Source: Gordionus sp. m RMFG-2023 | Taxonomy: Eukaryota; Nematomorpha; Gordioida; Chordodea; Parachordodidae | Direction of reading: 5' to 3' | Assembly: GCF_954871325.1 (NCBI RefSeq) | Contig: NC_088775.1 | Location: forward strand, 27,753,561-27,817,560 | Length of the DNA stretch: 64,000 nucleotides | In this document: positions 21,570 through 32,203 of the stretch, piece by piece | Position numbering within the stretch: the stretch's first letter is position 1 | How the letters are laid out: every line of letters begins with the position of its first letter | Translations under genes and position numbers: made by a program | Notes under the pieces: generated by a model | Database searches by the model: none | What the model was told of the DNA's origin: nothing | What the model saw: the letters and a program-made list of their open reading frames with translations, nothing else

Positions 21570-21841
21570 TGTCCTAGTTTTATTGTAATTTTTATAATAT
21601 TAATTCATTTGTTAATGTAAAATGTCAATCAGGAAGATTGCAATTATAAAGAAAAAAAAGGATTTTATGATTATTATTTTTTTTCTCGGAAAAATTTCTT
21701 ATAATATTATATTTTTATGCTTTTAGAATAAATAAAGAATTTGTATTAAAGTTTCAGAATTTTATTCAAATCCGTTTATCAATTTCAGAATAATATTTAG
21801 ATCTATTTATCAATTTCAGATTATTATTCAGATCCGTTTAT
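21570..21841 (+). repeat. 3' LTR of Ty3-like element 2
   Basis: It is preceded by a purine-rich tract (AAAGGGGTGACA), the usual plus-strand primer site. It begins TGTCCTAG. After 21841 the hAT element O transposase code resumes. Confidence 0.88.
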
Positions 21842-22373
21842 GATATAACAACTAGATATGATAGGTCCATATTGGGGATCAATATTCAATTTATAAATAA
21901 CGGAAAAATAAAATTAAGGACTCTATGCATGAAAGTGATTAAAGAACGACACACATCAGAATATCTTAAAAAAATTATTCTAGATGTTTGAAAAGAATAT
22001 GAAATAAAAATTGAGCAGATTTACACAATAACCACCGATAATGCAGCAAATATGATTAAGTTAAAAGCTATTAATACTACACGATGAAGAAGATGATGAC
22101 CTTAACGATTATTTAATTAATGATGATTTAAATAATAATGATATAGATAATGATGATTTAAATAATAATGATATAATTCATGATGAAAATAAATAACCTT
22201 TTAATATTGAAAATATTAATCTTGCATCAAATGCCAGACCCATATTAATAGGTGTTAGATGTGCTTCACATACATTTCAATTAGCAATTAATGATTGCAT
22301 TAAAAATTCAAATGAAATTGTCATTATAAATAAAGCAAGAAACATCTGCAAAAAAATAAGAAATCAGACAACA

Positions 22374-23252
22374 ATGGCTATTCTCAAATTAAATTTGAAA
22401 AAACCACTAATAGATTGTTGCACAAGATGGAACTCTATCTATTTAATGTTGGAGAGATTACTAGAGTTAAAAAGCTTTTGCCAAGAAATATCGCTCCAAA
22501 GCGATCAAAAATGTTTATCAGAGAATGAATGGGAAATAATTAGTGACATATTAAAAGCTTTATATCCAGCTTATGTTTTGACAAAATATTTACAAAGTGA
22601 ACAATTGACAATGGGCGATTTTTATGCTGCGTGGATCAAATGTCTCATGCAAACGAGTAAAGTAGACACTCCATTTGCCAGACTTTTAGTTTCTACAATG
22701 AAAGCATGAGAAATAAATTTTAAAAATGAAGTTTTTTGCTCTGCTATTTATCTCGACCCTAGATATAATGTATTTTTAACTTTTTAAGAAAGAGAGATCG
22801 CCAGAAAACATCTTTGTAAAAATTGGAACTTGATACAAAATCTAAATAATCAGAATATTGAAATTCTAAATATGCCTACGTGTTCGTATTCGAAGGATAA
22901 TTTAGATGATGATTTTGAAGATTTATTAAAGTCGCATGAAAGTCTTAATAAGAATAATTCTCAGGGCATCGAAAATTATAATAAATGTATAGAAATAGAA
23001 TATATAATTCGGTCATTTGATAATATAGAGAGATTAGAAAAAGATACTAATCTTTTGAATTATTGGGAAAATGTAAAGAATAGTATGCCAGAACTTTATA
23101 AGTTAGCTATAACTGTGCTAACAGAGGTCTCCATAGAAAGAGCGTTTTCAAGCCTTAAGTTTATACTCTCTGCGCAGAGAACTAAATTAAATCCTGAAAT
23201 ATTAGAAAATATTTTAGTTATCCGTTCGAATTCTCTTTTTAAACCTAAATAG
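22374..23252 (+). pseudogene. hAT transposase, catalytic and dimerisation regions (element O)
   Basis: Two long frames cover the C-terminal half of a hAT transposase. The first (22374-22709) carries LIDCCTRWNSIYLMLERL and the LSENEWEIISDILKALYP block; the second (22830-23252) carries NYWENVKNSMPELYKLA and VSIERAFSSLKFILSAQR. The conserved CxxRW and hATC motifs are intact. The join between the frames near 22710-22800 is broken by a stop and a shift. The N-terminal half lies at 21842-22370 in broken frames. Confidence 0.85.
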
Positions 23253-23574
23253 TATAGTATACATATTATTTTATTGATTATTGTATTTACGCATGTTTGT
23301 TTTTATCTTATTTATTTATGAAATAAAAAAAAACTAATTTGTCTAATTTATATTTCCTAAATTTAATAAAAATATCTATTAGATTATCATGGATAAATTA
23401 AATAAGAAATTATAAACTAAAAAGATTTTTCTCTAAAATTAATATATACATAGTTAATGATTAATTTTTTTTAAAATTAAATTTATAAAAACCGGAACAA
23501 ACCGAAAAGAACCGTTATAAATTATAAACCGAACCGAACCGTTATACTAAACGGTTCGAAACCCTGATGACAAA

Positions 23575-25261
23575 CAACAAAATTACATTAAATTAATATT
23601 TTATTTTCCTTGGTAATTTATTTTATTAATAGTTTTTTTTAAAGTTACTAGTTTCTGGTTTACCTTTTTGAAAAAAATACTGAAATAATTATAAATTTAA
23701 ATATAATTGTGTTAAAATTTTGAGTTTTCTTGATTAATTTAAGTCATTTTAAGCGTAAAGTTTTCTTATTCATTTATGGAGACTCATTGGAATTATTTTA
23801 ATGAGATTAAATTAAAAGTAAGAAAAATCGACTATGTGATAAAAATTATCATCATGAATTACAAGATTATGGTTCAACTCAAGAAAATATTTTTAATTCA
23901 AATGACCTGTCTAGATTTGTTGAAATTGGATTATTTCGAATTACAAGGACTTGTTTTTTAGTCTCAGGAAACATCAAAGTTTATTTGCAACAAATAAGAA
24001 AACGAATGGTGATATAGAAATAATAAATGACACTCTTATTTTTTTTGATTTTAGGTTTAGATAACTCTTTAAAGCTCCTAAAATTATATAAATAAATGTT
24101 TATCCATTATTGATTTTAGTTACCCCCCCCCCCTTCCCCTCACCCATATCCGAATATTCTAATAAAAACTATTAGAAACAGTACGGAGGTATATTTGACT
24201 GAGCCACTCTTTTTTGGTCTCAAGACTATTTTATGCCATTGAAATTTTAGAGGGATGGGGTACTATCCTAGTCAACATACATCATCATTGTGCCCATTTT
24301 ATGTTTTAATAATCTGTCTCAGCGTCATTAGATTAGGAGGATAGGGCTCTATATCTGTTTGTGCATCCTTTAGATATATCAAAAAATCGAATTAATATTA
24401 AAATTACAAAATAAGTGTTATAAGAATATCTCTTAATTATATAATGCTTTCATTATAATCTTAAATTTAAATGATTATTTTTTATGAAAAATGTTATAAT
24501 TTTCAATTATATTTGGCAATCATTTATATCATATCATTTATTATTGGAAAAAAAATAACCGCGAAAATCAGATCGCGGTCTCTGAAAGCTCAAATACAAA
24601 TACATTGATTTTAGATACTGCACAATTTTTAGCAATTCATACCGATATGCGATTCGAGAACGTCTCGGCCTTCATTTAACGATGCCTTTAAAACAGGAAA
24701 TATTTTTTTGTCCTCATTGTTATAACCCAAGAAACCTAATTGGGGTTTCTTTAGTTTATGTTAATTATCTTAATATACAGATATTTATAATATTTAATAA
24801 GCTATTTAGAATTGATAAATTTAAACTTGCATATAAGTTATTTTTTACATGATCGGTTACATTTACTAATTACAAAAAGGATCCGATAGAATAACGTAGT
24901 GTTTCAAACAATTACTTCCTAATATTTTAGAGTGCATTGTTTAAAAAGATACATAAATTTGCTATATCTTCTAACATTTCATATATTTTCTAACGTTTTT
25001 AAACAGTATTAAGGAAATGAGCCAGGATGGGTTCTGTCATTTAAATTAAATGCATTGCTTACATCTGTATTTAAATATCATTTACATAATATATTCTCAG
25101 AACCATTTTACTTTTATTATTATTATTTCAAAATGATATATATTTGAATATTATATAAGAAATACTTTTATAACCTTTCAGTATATTTATATATACAATG
25201 ATTACCTTATTATAAAACTATTATTAAAACCCATTATATAATCATTATATTTAATAGAAAT
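23575..25261. other. Intergenic DNA, no gene that I can support
   Basis: AT-rich DNA with a C-run at 24123-24135. Two weak coding hints were seen: a 70-codon open stretch at 23807-24017 and a 56-codon frame from the ATG at 24682, MPLKQEIFFCPHCYNPRNL, with a CxxC pair. A GC-richer patch at 24550-24680 might be an exon of the gene that follows at 25603. None of these is long enough to call. Confidence 0.4.
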
Positions 25262-25502
25262 TAAGACCTCCTGGGCCGGGTCATATTTTAATTTTTTTTT
25301 TAAATACCCTGTCCTAGCTTAAAAAATTTTTTTAAAAAAATACCTGGGTCGGGCTGAATATTTTAAAATCAAATAATTTGAATTGCCATTATTAACTATA
25401 AAAATTAAAAATAATTACCATATATTTAAAAAAAATTCGGGCAAGGCATGAAAGTGTAAAATCCGGGCCGGGCCATGCAAATGGTAACTCTGCAGGTCTC
25501 TG
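25262..25502. mobile_element. hAT MITE of the GGGCCGGGCC type
   Basis: 241 bp ending CTCTGCAGGTCTCTG, with the 8-bp duplication ATAGAAAT at 25254-25261 and 25503-25510. The left end reads TAAGACCTCCTGGGCCGGG, a drifted form of the family start. The centre is AT-rich with ATTATTAACTATAAAAAT. It has no coding capacity. Confidence 0.85.
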
Positions 25503-25602
25503 ATAGAAATAAAGTCATCATTAAATGGAAACTTGAAGTTATAATATGCATCATTTAAAATTAATTTAAAAAAAAACTAATCAAAGGACGTAAATTTATC
25601 AG

Positions 25603-26296
25603 CACCCATATCCAAATCTTCCACTAAAATTTATGTTTCGGATGGCGTCAATAACTTACGGAATATAAACTCAAATTACGATGGCATCAAAAATTTCGAG
25701 AATACGCTTAAGCCTCTTAATTCTACAAATCTTGAAGATTTTATATTGATTAATCATCCATTGGTAAGACAAAAAAAAAGAAAAAAATTTATTAATTTAT
25801 TAAAATTCGTTTTTTTCAGTTTTTTATTCTCCTTAATATTTTAATTTTAAAAAAATCTTTATACCACCTCTCGCGCTTATTCTAGAACCTACCGTTTGGC
25901 TCGCTAGAACCCAGTTCTGAACCCCTGGCATTTTATCACGAAATCCAAAGGGTTCCCCCCGTTCTCCGGATTTTCAGTCATCACTTAAACCAAGAGTTCG
26001 AACCTACCTTGCCTCGAACCCTTAATTCGGGCCCCGGTAAAATTAACGACGAAATGAAAACTCAAGCCACAAACACTGACTCGCCTCAAAATGGTCCCAA
26101 GCTAGAATTGGATCAAATCATAGTGGGTTTGAACGATCATTTAACCGTTCTTCGGGGTAAGATGGTTCAATTCGACGAATTAGCCGGCCAATTGATCCAA
26201 GATTCAACCGAGATTTCGTCCGATTTATCGCCATTTACTATGGGAACCGAGAGTTCTAGAAAAGATTATAGAACGGCAGCCTTTCAAACTTCATGA
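25603..26296 (+). CDS. Last two exons of an unidentified host gene
   Basis: Two GC-richer open stretches join in phase across a good intron. Exon 25603-25763 ends DFILINHPL before GTAAGA, and exon 25886-26296 begins after TTATTCTAG with NLPFGSLEPSSEPLAFYH and ends at a TGA. The intron (25764-25885) is 122 bp and AT-rich. Together the exons give about 190 residues, including FYHEIQRVPPVLRIFSHH and a possible amphipathic helix LDQIIVGLNDHLTVLRGKMV. The first of the two exons also starts at a clean acceptor (TTATCAG), so earlier exons are expected upstream, perhaps beyond the MITE at 25262. I do not recognise the family. Confidence 0.5.
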
Positions 26297-26800
26297 TCCC
26301 CCTTTTATTATTTTTAGATTTTTTAACATTTTTGTAGACCCTTAGAAAAAGATAGTTTTAACTAAAATCTAGGCATTTGTTTATTTAAAAAGACGATTAT
26401 GTTATAATTTAACAAAAAATAAATAAATTTACTTTAAATCATTTCATAAAGAATATTTAATTAAACATATTTATTCAACTTTGTAGTCACCATCATTCAT
26501 AAATAGGCTATTTTTGAGATATATCAGCCCAATATTTGTTTTTTTAAACATTTTTATATTTATATAATAAAATTTTAATTAGAACCTGTTATAAATATTG
26601 TTTTTTTTAAAAATATATATGTATATTATGTTATGTGAAACCTTAATAATGTTTAAATATTTTTAATATTAAATGTATTACTTGTAATTTTTATTATTTA
26701 TTATTAATAATTTATAAAAAGAAGAAAAATATACAAATGAAATAAACGATAAATATTCATTAAATAATTTATTTAGTTCTCTATTTTATAATTGGGATAA

Positions 26801-27166
26801 ACCAGAGAACTTGAAACCTTCCGATCCACGAAAAAAACTAGGAACTGGAAGTATAACCTAGAACTCTCTTATAATTTATATGAATCAAGCGATTTTGAAA
26901 ATTCTAGTAGCCGATTCCCTAAAGAGGGTTTATTTATTTCGATTTTTTTTGACATTTTTCTTAATGCATTGGGCTGCCACTTAGTATCACTTATTTTAAA
27001 AATACTTTCTATTGTCGAACCCCAAAAGGTATCCGTCTTACAGTCCAGGAACTTAGAATGCCATAAAGATGCATTATTTATTGTTGTAATTGTTAAACCA
27101 AATTACGAAGCCGAAAGATATTCAAATCTACTCAAGAAAAAAGAATTAAATTTCGAATGCAAATGA
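26801..27166 (+). CDS. Open stretch, possible host exon
   Basis: One plus-strand frame stays open for 122 codons (NLELSYNLYESSDFENSS near the start, YEAERYSNLLKKKELNFECK at the end). In DNA this AT-rich such a stretch is unlikely by chance, though with 64 kb and six frames it is not impossible. There is no ATG, so it would be a terminal exon behind an intron. No domain is recognised. It lies 500 bp after the gene ending at 26296, on the same strand. Confidence 0.3.
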   Translation, partial: TRELETFRSTKKTRNWKYNLELSYNLYESSDFENSSSRFPKEGLFISIFFDIFLNALGCHLVSLILKILSIVEPQKVSVLQSRNLECHKDALFIVVIVKPNYEAERYSNLLKKKELNFECK

Positions 27167-27409
27167 TTTAAAGAAAGATGAATAAAAAAGAATGATTATT
27201 CAAATTAAAGAAAGTTCAAGATTTTTTTCAGTTTGTTTGTAAAACATTATGTAAATGAATATTATAGAAAAGTATATATATATATATTCGAGGATATTTG
27301 TATAGGGAGAGATCATGATTTTACGAACTTAATTATAATTTTTAATTTTAATTTTTGATTATTTTAATTTTTTTTAATTTGATTATATTTTTAACTTATT
27401 ATTTAATAA

Positions 27410-27940
27410 AGATTTAGTATCATTTTAGTTCTAACTTTTCTGATTTGACGAATATTATAGAAAAATATATATAATCGAGGATATTAGTCTGATTTAGTAT
27501 CATTTTAGTTCTAACGAGGATATTAGTCTGATTTAGTATCATTTTATTCTAACCTTTTTTATTTGACCGATGATATTTTGATTATTAATTTAATAATAGA
27601 ATTTACGGACGATATTTTGATTATTAATTTTATAAAAGAATTTACAGACGATATTTTGATTATTATTTCGGATTTGATAGAAGTTGAATAAAGAGTAAAA
27701 TTCCATAGATATTCAGTCTCTCCCGCTAGCCTCAGCAATATAAATATCAATCTCATATTGGTACATTTATAAAATCCCGGTCAGGCCTTTACATAAGATT
27801 GTAAAACACGGGTCAGGCCGAATTTATCAAAATAAATTTAAATATTATCAATTAAGCAGGAAATTCAGATAATGACCGAATTTATCTAAATAGATTTAAA
27901 TATTATCAATTAAGCAGGAAATTCAGATAATGAATTATTT
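27410..27940. repeat. Short tandem duplications
   Basis: Three kinds of local repeat follow one another: a ~39-bp unit with GAGGATATTAGTCTGATTTA (three partial copies, 27410-27550), a ~42-bp unit with GACGATATTTTGATTATTAA (three copies, 27565-27665) and a ~58-bp unit with CAATTAAGCAGGAAATTC (two copies, 27820-27935). Between them lie CCGGTCAGGCC fragments of a GGGCCGGGCC-type MITE (27770-27830). Confidence 0.65.
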
Positions 27941-28809
27941 AACTTTCATTTGCCTTCTCGTTTTTTTTTCAATTTTTCTTTGAAACAGTTAATAAAACAG
28001 AATCAAAGTTTTAAAAAATTCAGGCATAGGGCGTCAAACCCGGAGTTGTGAATCTGGCTTAGAGAACATTTTTATTGAACTTAACCTAAACCCGAACACG
28101 ATTTTAAACAGACAAAAAATTAATCTTCTTGCAAAATATATAATTTTTTTTATTTTTATGTTTAAAAATCAAATTGGTTGTCAGCAGTGTAATGCTTTTT
28201 AGCCACTATTATGAAAGACAGTTTGAATCAACGCAATAACAAAATTTTTACATTAAATTACTTTTTTATAAATGTTATTTGATATAAACGCTAAAATATA
28301 ATGTACACTAATTTCAAATTTGCAGGACATAAGGATTTATTTCCTTGAAATTAGCATCAATTTAGCAATTGAGAAAACTCTTTAACCATTAAATGTTCAT
28401 TTAGAACATCTATATCATGAATAAATATATCTTTTTGACTTTTATCTAATTAAAGGTTGTTATACTTATTTTATTTCTAACATAAAAAATTCTGTTTTAG
28501 AAAATAATTTTTTAGTCAAAGTTCAGGATATTTAGAATTAATTGGGATACATTATATAATTTTACCGATGACGTTTTCTGATAAGAATATGCATTCTTGA
28601 TCCAATTCATTCATAGTAGAATCGTGTTTGCTATTTTATGGTTACTTGTTTGGTATAGGCTCAGAAGTTTTTTTTATAGATCTAGGTATTTAAAAAAAAA
28701 TTAAAGTCACCCAATATTTTTTTCTTTTGTTTTAAAAACCTCTTTAGAAACGGTTATTTTCAGGTCAACCCCAATACAATATTTTTTATAAGCTAAAACT
28801 GAATTTGAA

Positions 28810-29125
28810 TGGCTCAGGCAATTCCTACCAACCTCGCGAAGCTCTATTCGGAAGAACTTAGAATCTCTATCGCACTCCACCTAGGCTGTAGCACTTACAC
28901 CATCTAATTGAGTTGATTTTGGTAAAATAATCGATAAAAGCTACCTACATTGTAAATATTAGTAGATGCTAACCTCACCACAAAACAATCAACGTTATAT
29001 TAAAAGCTTTCAAAAGGCTAACATCCCATTCAACCTGGAACCAGTAAATCTTTCCAACGAGAGTTTAAAAAGATCAGAGGGTATTACTTATTACCTTGGT
29101 CAATATTGGAACTATATGTAATAAT
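28810..29125 (+). pseudogene. Degenerate LINE polyprotein C-terminus
   Basis: The plus strand opens with NLAKLYSEELRISIALHLG, which resembles the xRxAxALRLG block after the RT in many invertebrate LINEs. Downstream, in another frame, comes QKANIPFNLEPVNLSNES and then KRSEGITYYLG, in the place of the usual IPxxLEPxxLxR(x)DGKRPDG block. The order and spacing agree, but there are stops and shifts between the pieces and the Cys-rich block is not visible. Assignment is by pattern memory only. Confidence 0.4.
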
Positions 29126-29299
29126 TTCTCAGCCAAATCAATAATTTACATTTTGCCAAGGCTTTTATCTAGAAAGAGATGCTCTTTAAAAATATAGATC
29201 TAATTTCCCACGCGCTCACTCCTCCTTTGAACCTATACCTAAATGATCTAGTTTCTTTTTTAAAAAATTTCCTATTTATTTTTTTTACTATATACGCCC

Positions 29300-30170
29300 A
29301 TAATTATTATAAGTTTTTTTTAATAATCTAAATATTACTTGAAAAAAGAAACGCCTTACTCTTTACATTAAAAAAAGGAACGCGTTACTCGCTATTCAAA
29401 AAAGTAACGCGTTATTTAAAAAATACTAAATATTTCATATAAATATTTATTTATTTATTTTTCCCATAGATCAAAAAATTAAACAAAAATAATATAAAGT
29501 TTTTAACAATTGAATATAAATTTTGATCAGAAAAACAAGAGCGTTTGGTGCTTAGCTTCCGCGGTGCTAAACACGTTCAACTGGTGCAGAGGATGGGAAG
29601 GTTGTATTATATTTATTCAAAAACATTAATTTGGGGGAATTTACCAAGTTCCAAAAATTTTTATTTAGACTTCATCAATTTTTTTAAAAATCTACATCAT
29701 AATTTAATCTGAATCTATATTTCTTCATTTTTTTAAGATTAGAGCTGCTGGATATTGAGATTGAAATATTTAAATTAGGGCATACTCTACACTTACAAAA
29801 GGTAGACTTAGTGCCCTTAATTTATTTTGTGTAAAAAATGTTTCATACTGGGGTCAGGTCAGAGTTAAATGGTCTTCATTGGAAGAAATAAGTACTATTG
29901 ACACAAAATAAATTATAATATTAGAGAATATAGATTAACATACCTTGTTTAATTCAATATTAACATCTTGACTATAAAATTGAACAAAAATTTAATAAAT
30001 AAAAATAAAGAACTTTGGTGGTTGGTCTGAATTAAAAACTCGGTTAATTTAAAGTAACGTTTTGCATTACCATTACTAAAAAACGTTACTATTCACCCTT
30101 TGAAATAGTAACAAATTCCTTCCCCTCAAAAGTAACACAGATACTTTCATCGACGTTACTTTACAGCACT
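29300..30170 (-). mobile_element. Degenerate hAT with AGTAACG repeats near its ends
   Basis: Near both edges lie blocks such as AACGCGTTACT and AAAGTAACG; the right edge ends CGACGTTACTTTACAGCACTA, matching a common hAT end. On the minus strand near 29615-29550 the peptide PSSAPVERV followed by HRGS corresponds to the hATC block (PSSAPVERxFSxxG) with stops. The left terminus and target duplication cannot be made out. Confidence 0.5.
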
Positions 30171-30689
30171 ATTTTTTATTTTATACAATGTGTTATTTTT
30201 TATTTAGATACAAAATCGCTTTAAAATAAAGCTCTTTAAGAAATGAATCAAAGATCAAACATGGCCCAATTGGGGAAAAAATACGCTCCAAGTCATTAAA
30301 CCGAAATATTTTGGGGTTCAGAACACTGGGTGTAACAAACCCAATAAGTGAATTCTCAAATTTTTGAAGTAATTAAGATAAAATTTTTTTACAATAAATC
30401 AAAATTTGCTTGGAATACAATTTATGTAAATTTGTTTTATACCCTTTCTAAATAAAAATAATTACAAAACATGGAAAATTGAATGTAACTATAAGTAACA
30501 TCAATAATATAGGCCCAGCTTTCCCAAAAATATTTATTATTTTATTTTTTATCTAGTTGAATATCACTAATCAATTTAAAACACTTATGCGTGGACAGTC
30601 ATATTAATAAAATAAATATACCAGAATTGCAATAACACCTTTTTAGGCAATACTAATAAATCCTTGGCATATCCCATAAAAAAAAATTG

Positions 30690-31760
30690 TGAAATATTTT
30701 GTGTTGGGCCTAATCCGAGTTGTTAACGCTTCTTTTTAAATAGCTAACTCCCGCTCCTACCTTCTCAAAAGGAGCTAGCAGCTCCCGCTACTAAATTTTT
30801 AAAAGGAGCTAGCTCCCGCTCCAAGTAATGGAGTGCCATTCCACCGCTCCTTTGATTTTCATTTTTAAGTACACGAAACAAAATCATATTTTTTTATCAA
30901 ATAAGTTTTATTTTTATTAAATGATATATATATATATCAAAATATTTATAATCTTTTATTAGCTTTTAAAAGTAAAGTTTGAATCTAACAAACATTTACG
31001 CCTCTCTCCTAAAACATGTTTAGCAATATACTAAACATGTGCTTCATAGGAGCAATAGAGGGAAATGAGGTAATGCATTTTATAAAAATATTTTTTAATT
31101 CAGGAAATTTAAAAAAGCATCATATCTAACAACCCAAGCTCAACTATAATGAATTGCCCAAAAATAATTATAGCCATTTGAAAAAAAATTATTTTAAAGT
31201 AAAAAAAATATATAATCATTTTTTATTTAAAAGAAATATTTTTTACTTTTAGATGCATTTTTAGGTTGAAGTTGCTCACTTTAGAAAATGAAATAGTTTT
31301 ATTTATAAATAATAAACATTAGGCCATAATATTCATTTCAATAGGATCTAACTCTTAGAAGAGAAAAATATATTTTGTATGATGGAAATTCGATTTCTTC
31401 TTCCATGATGTCTGAATCCATAATCTCAAAAGCTATTTTATCATATATCTATAAAACGAATATTAATATGACTTACAAGATTTTCCAAAAAATTTTCAAT
31501 ATAAAATGATGTTTGATATTTTTACTGATTAGATGAAAAACCAATATAAAATTTGGCTCAACATTTAATATTGCATAAATTTAAATGAAATTTCTTTTTA
31601 TTGAATTTTAATTAAGAAATAAATAATTTAATTTGTACATTAAATTTAAAAGAGCGGCGCTCCTCCACTCCAGGCCTAAAAGGAACTAGCTCCCACTTCT
31701 GATTTTTAGGTGTATTTGAAAAAGAGCACCACTCCTTAACTCTGGGCTGTTTAAAATAAT
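30690..31760 (-). mobile_element. Degenerate hAT with GGAGCTAGCTCC-rich ends
   Basis: The ends carry repeated GGAGCTAGCTCC, AGCTCCCGCTCC and ACTCCACTCC-type blocks facing inward (30740-30860 and 31650-31750). In the middle, the minus strand around 31060-30965 gives SIAPMKHMFSILLNMF and, in another frame, QTLLLKANKR, which is a worn hAT C-terminal motif. The element appears to have landed in a GGGCCTAATCC-type MITE whose remains lie at 30670-30690 and 31760-31980. No target duplication was found. Confidence 0.55.
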
Positions 31761-32203
31761 TTAGGATAGGCTTAAATTTTGAATAAAATTGATATATTTT
31801 AATTTTTATAAGAAATAATATACCATAATATTTTATTTACTCTTGGAATGATCAAAAACTTGATTATACATGAATTAATTTCTCTATTTAAATAAATTCA
31901 GGCCAGGCTGAAAAATTACTTCCAGGATTGGGAAGAACAGATTCTAAAATATTTTTGGGCAGGCCTAATGCAGTTCACGAATATATATTATTTAAAGTTT
32001 TCTGTACCAGTTAATCTTATACATATGACATTAATATAAAGTTAATTCCATTTTTAAAAAATTGTTCAAATACCTAAATTCTTCTTAAACTGCATTTTGG
32101 TTGGGTTCAGGCCACATTTTTTTGCAGGTTACTATACAATATTTTTTTGGAGGTAGCATACAAAAATTAAAAATCTACCACCCCCTACAAAAAAGGTTAT
32201 ATG

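Larger units (their letters stand above)
12534..21841 (+). mobile_element. Ty3-like LTR retrotransposon 2, with an internal inverted duplication
   Basis: LTRs of 271-272 bp (12534-12804 and 21570-21841) start TGTCCTAGTTTTATTG and are almost identical, so the insertion is young. Parts in order: gag-like region (13.1-13.8 kb), protease with DTGAS (14.3 kb), reverse transcriptase with YMDDV (15.4 kb), RNase H with AVDASNKG (15.8 kb), integrase zinc finger (16.5 kb), then a rearranged section, a full integrase (19.1-20.1 kb), an extra zinc-knuckle frame (20.9-21.4 kb) and the 3' LTR. The order protease-RT-RNase H-integrase is that of Ty3/metavirids. It sits inside hAT element O. It is broken: a few breaks in pol plus a 2.4-kb inverted duplication. 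I find no matching target duplication. Confidence 0.9.
19426..21841 (+). repeat. Right arm of the palindrome (native 3' part of Ty3-like element 2)
   Basis: The arm covers the integrase core, the 3' non-coding DNA, the zinc-knuckle frame at 20938-21420 and the 3' LTR, all in the element's normal order. A 370-bp spacer (19056-19425) parts it from the left arm. The spacer's first 315 bp (19056-19370) directly repeat 16315-16629 with about three differences. Confidence 0.93.
12386..23566 (+). mobile_element. hAT element O, right part, split by a Ty3-like insertion
   Basis: The plus strand encodes the middle and end of a hAT transposase. DDKAFRNIIDPLIIGLGG at 12392 is broken off at 12533 by the LTR element and resumes at 21842 with DITTRYDRSILGINIQFI and TITTDNAANM. 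A conserved CTRWNSIYLMLERLLELK block follows at 22413, and VSIERAFSSLKFILSAQR (hATC) lies near 23130. The right terminus is 23470-23566, ending CGGTTCGAAACCCTG, with ATGACAAA after it. The left terminus is inverted at 12030-12168. Several stops and frame changes in the transposase show it is dead. Confidence 0.8.
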
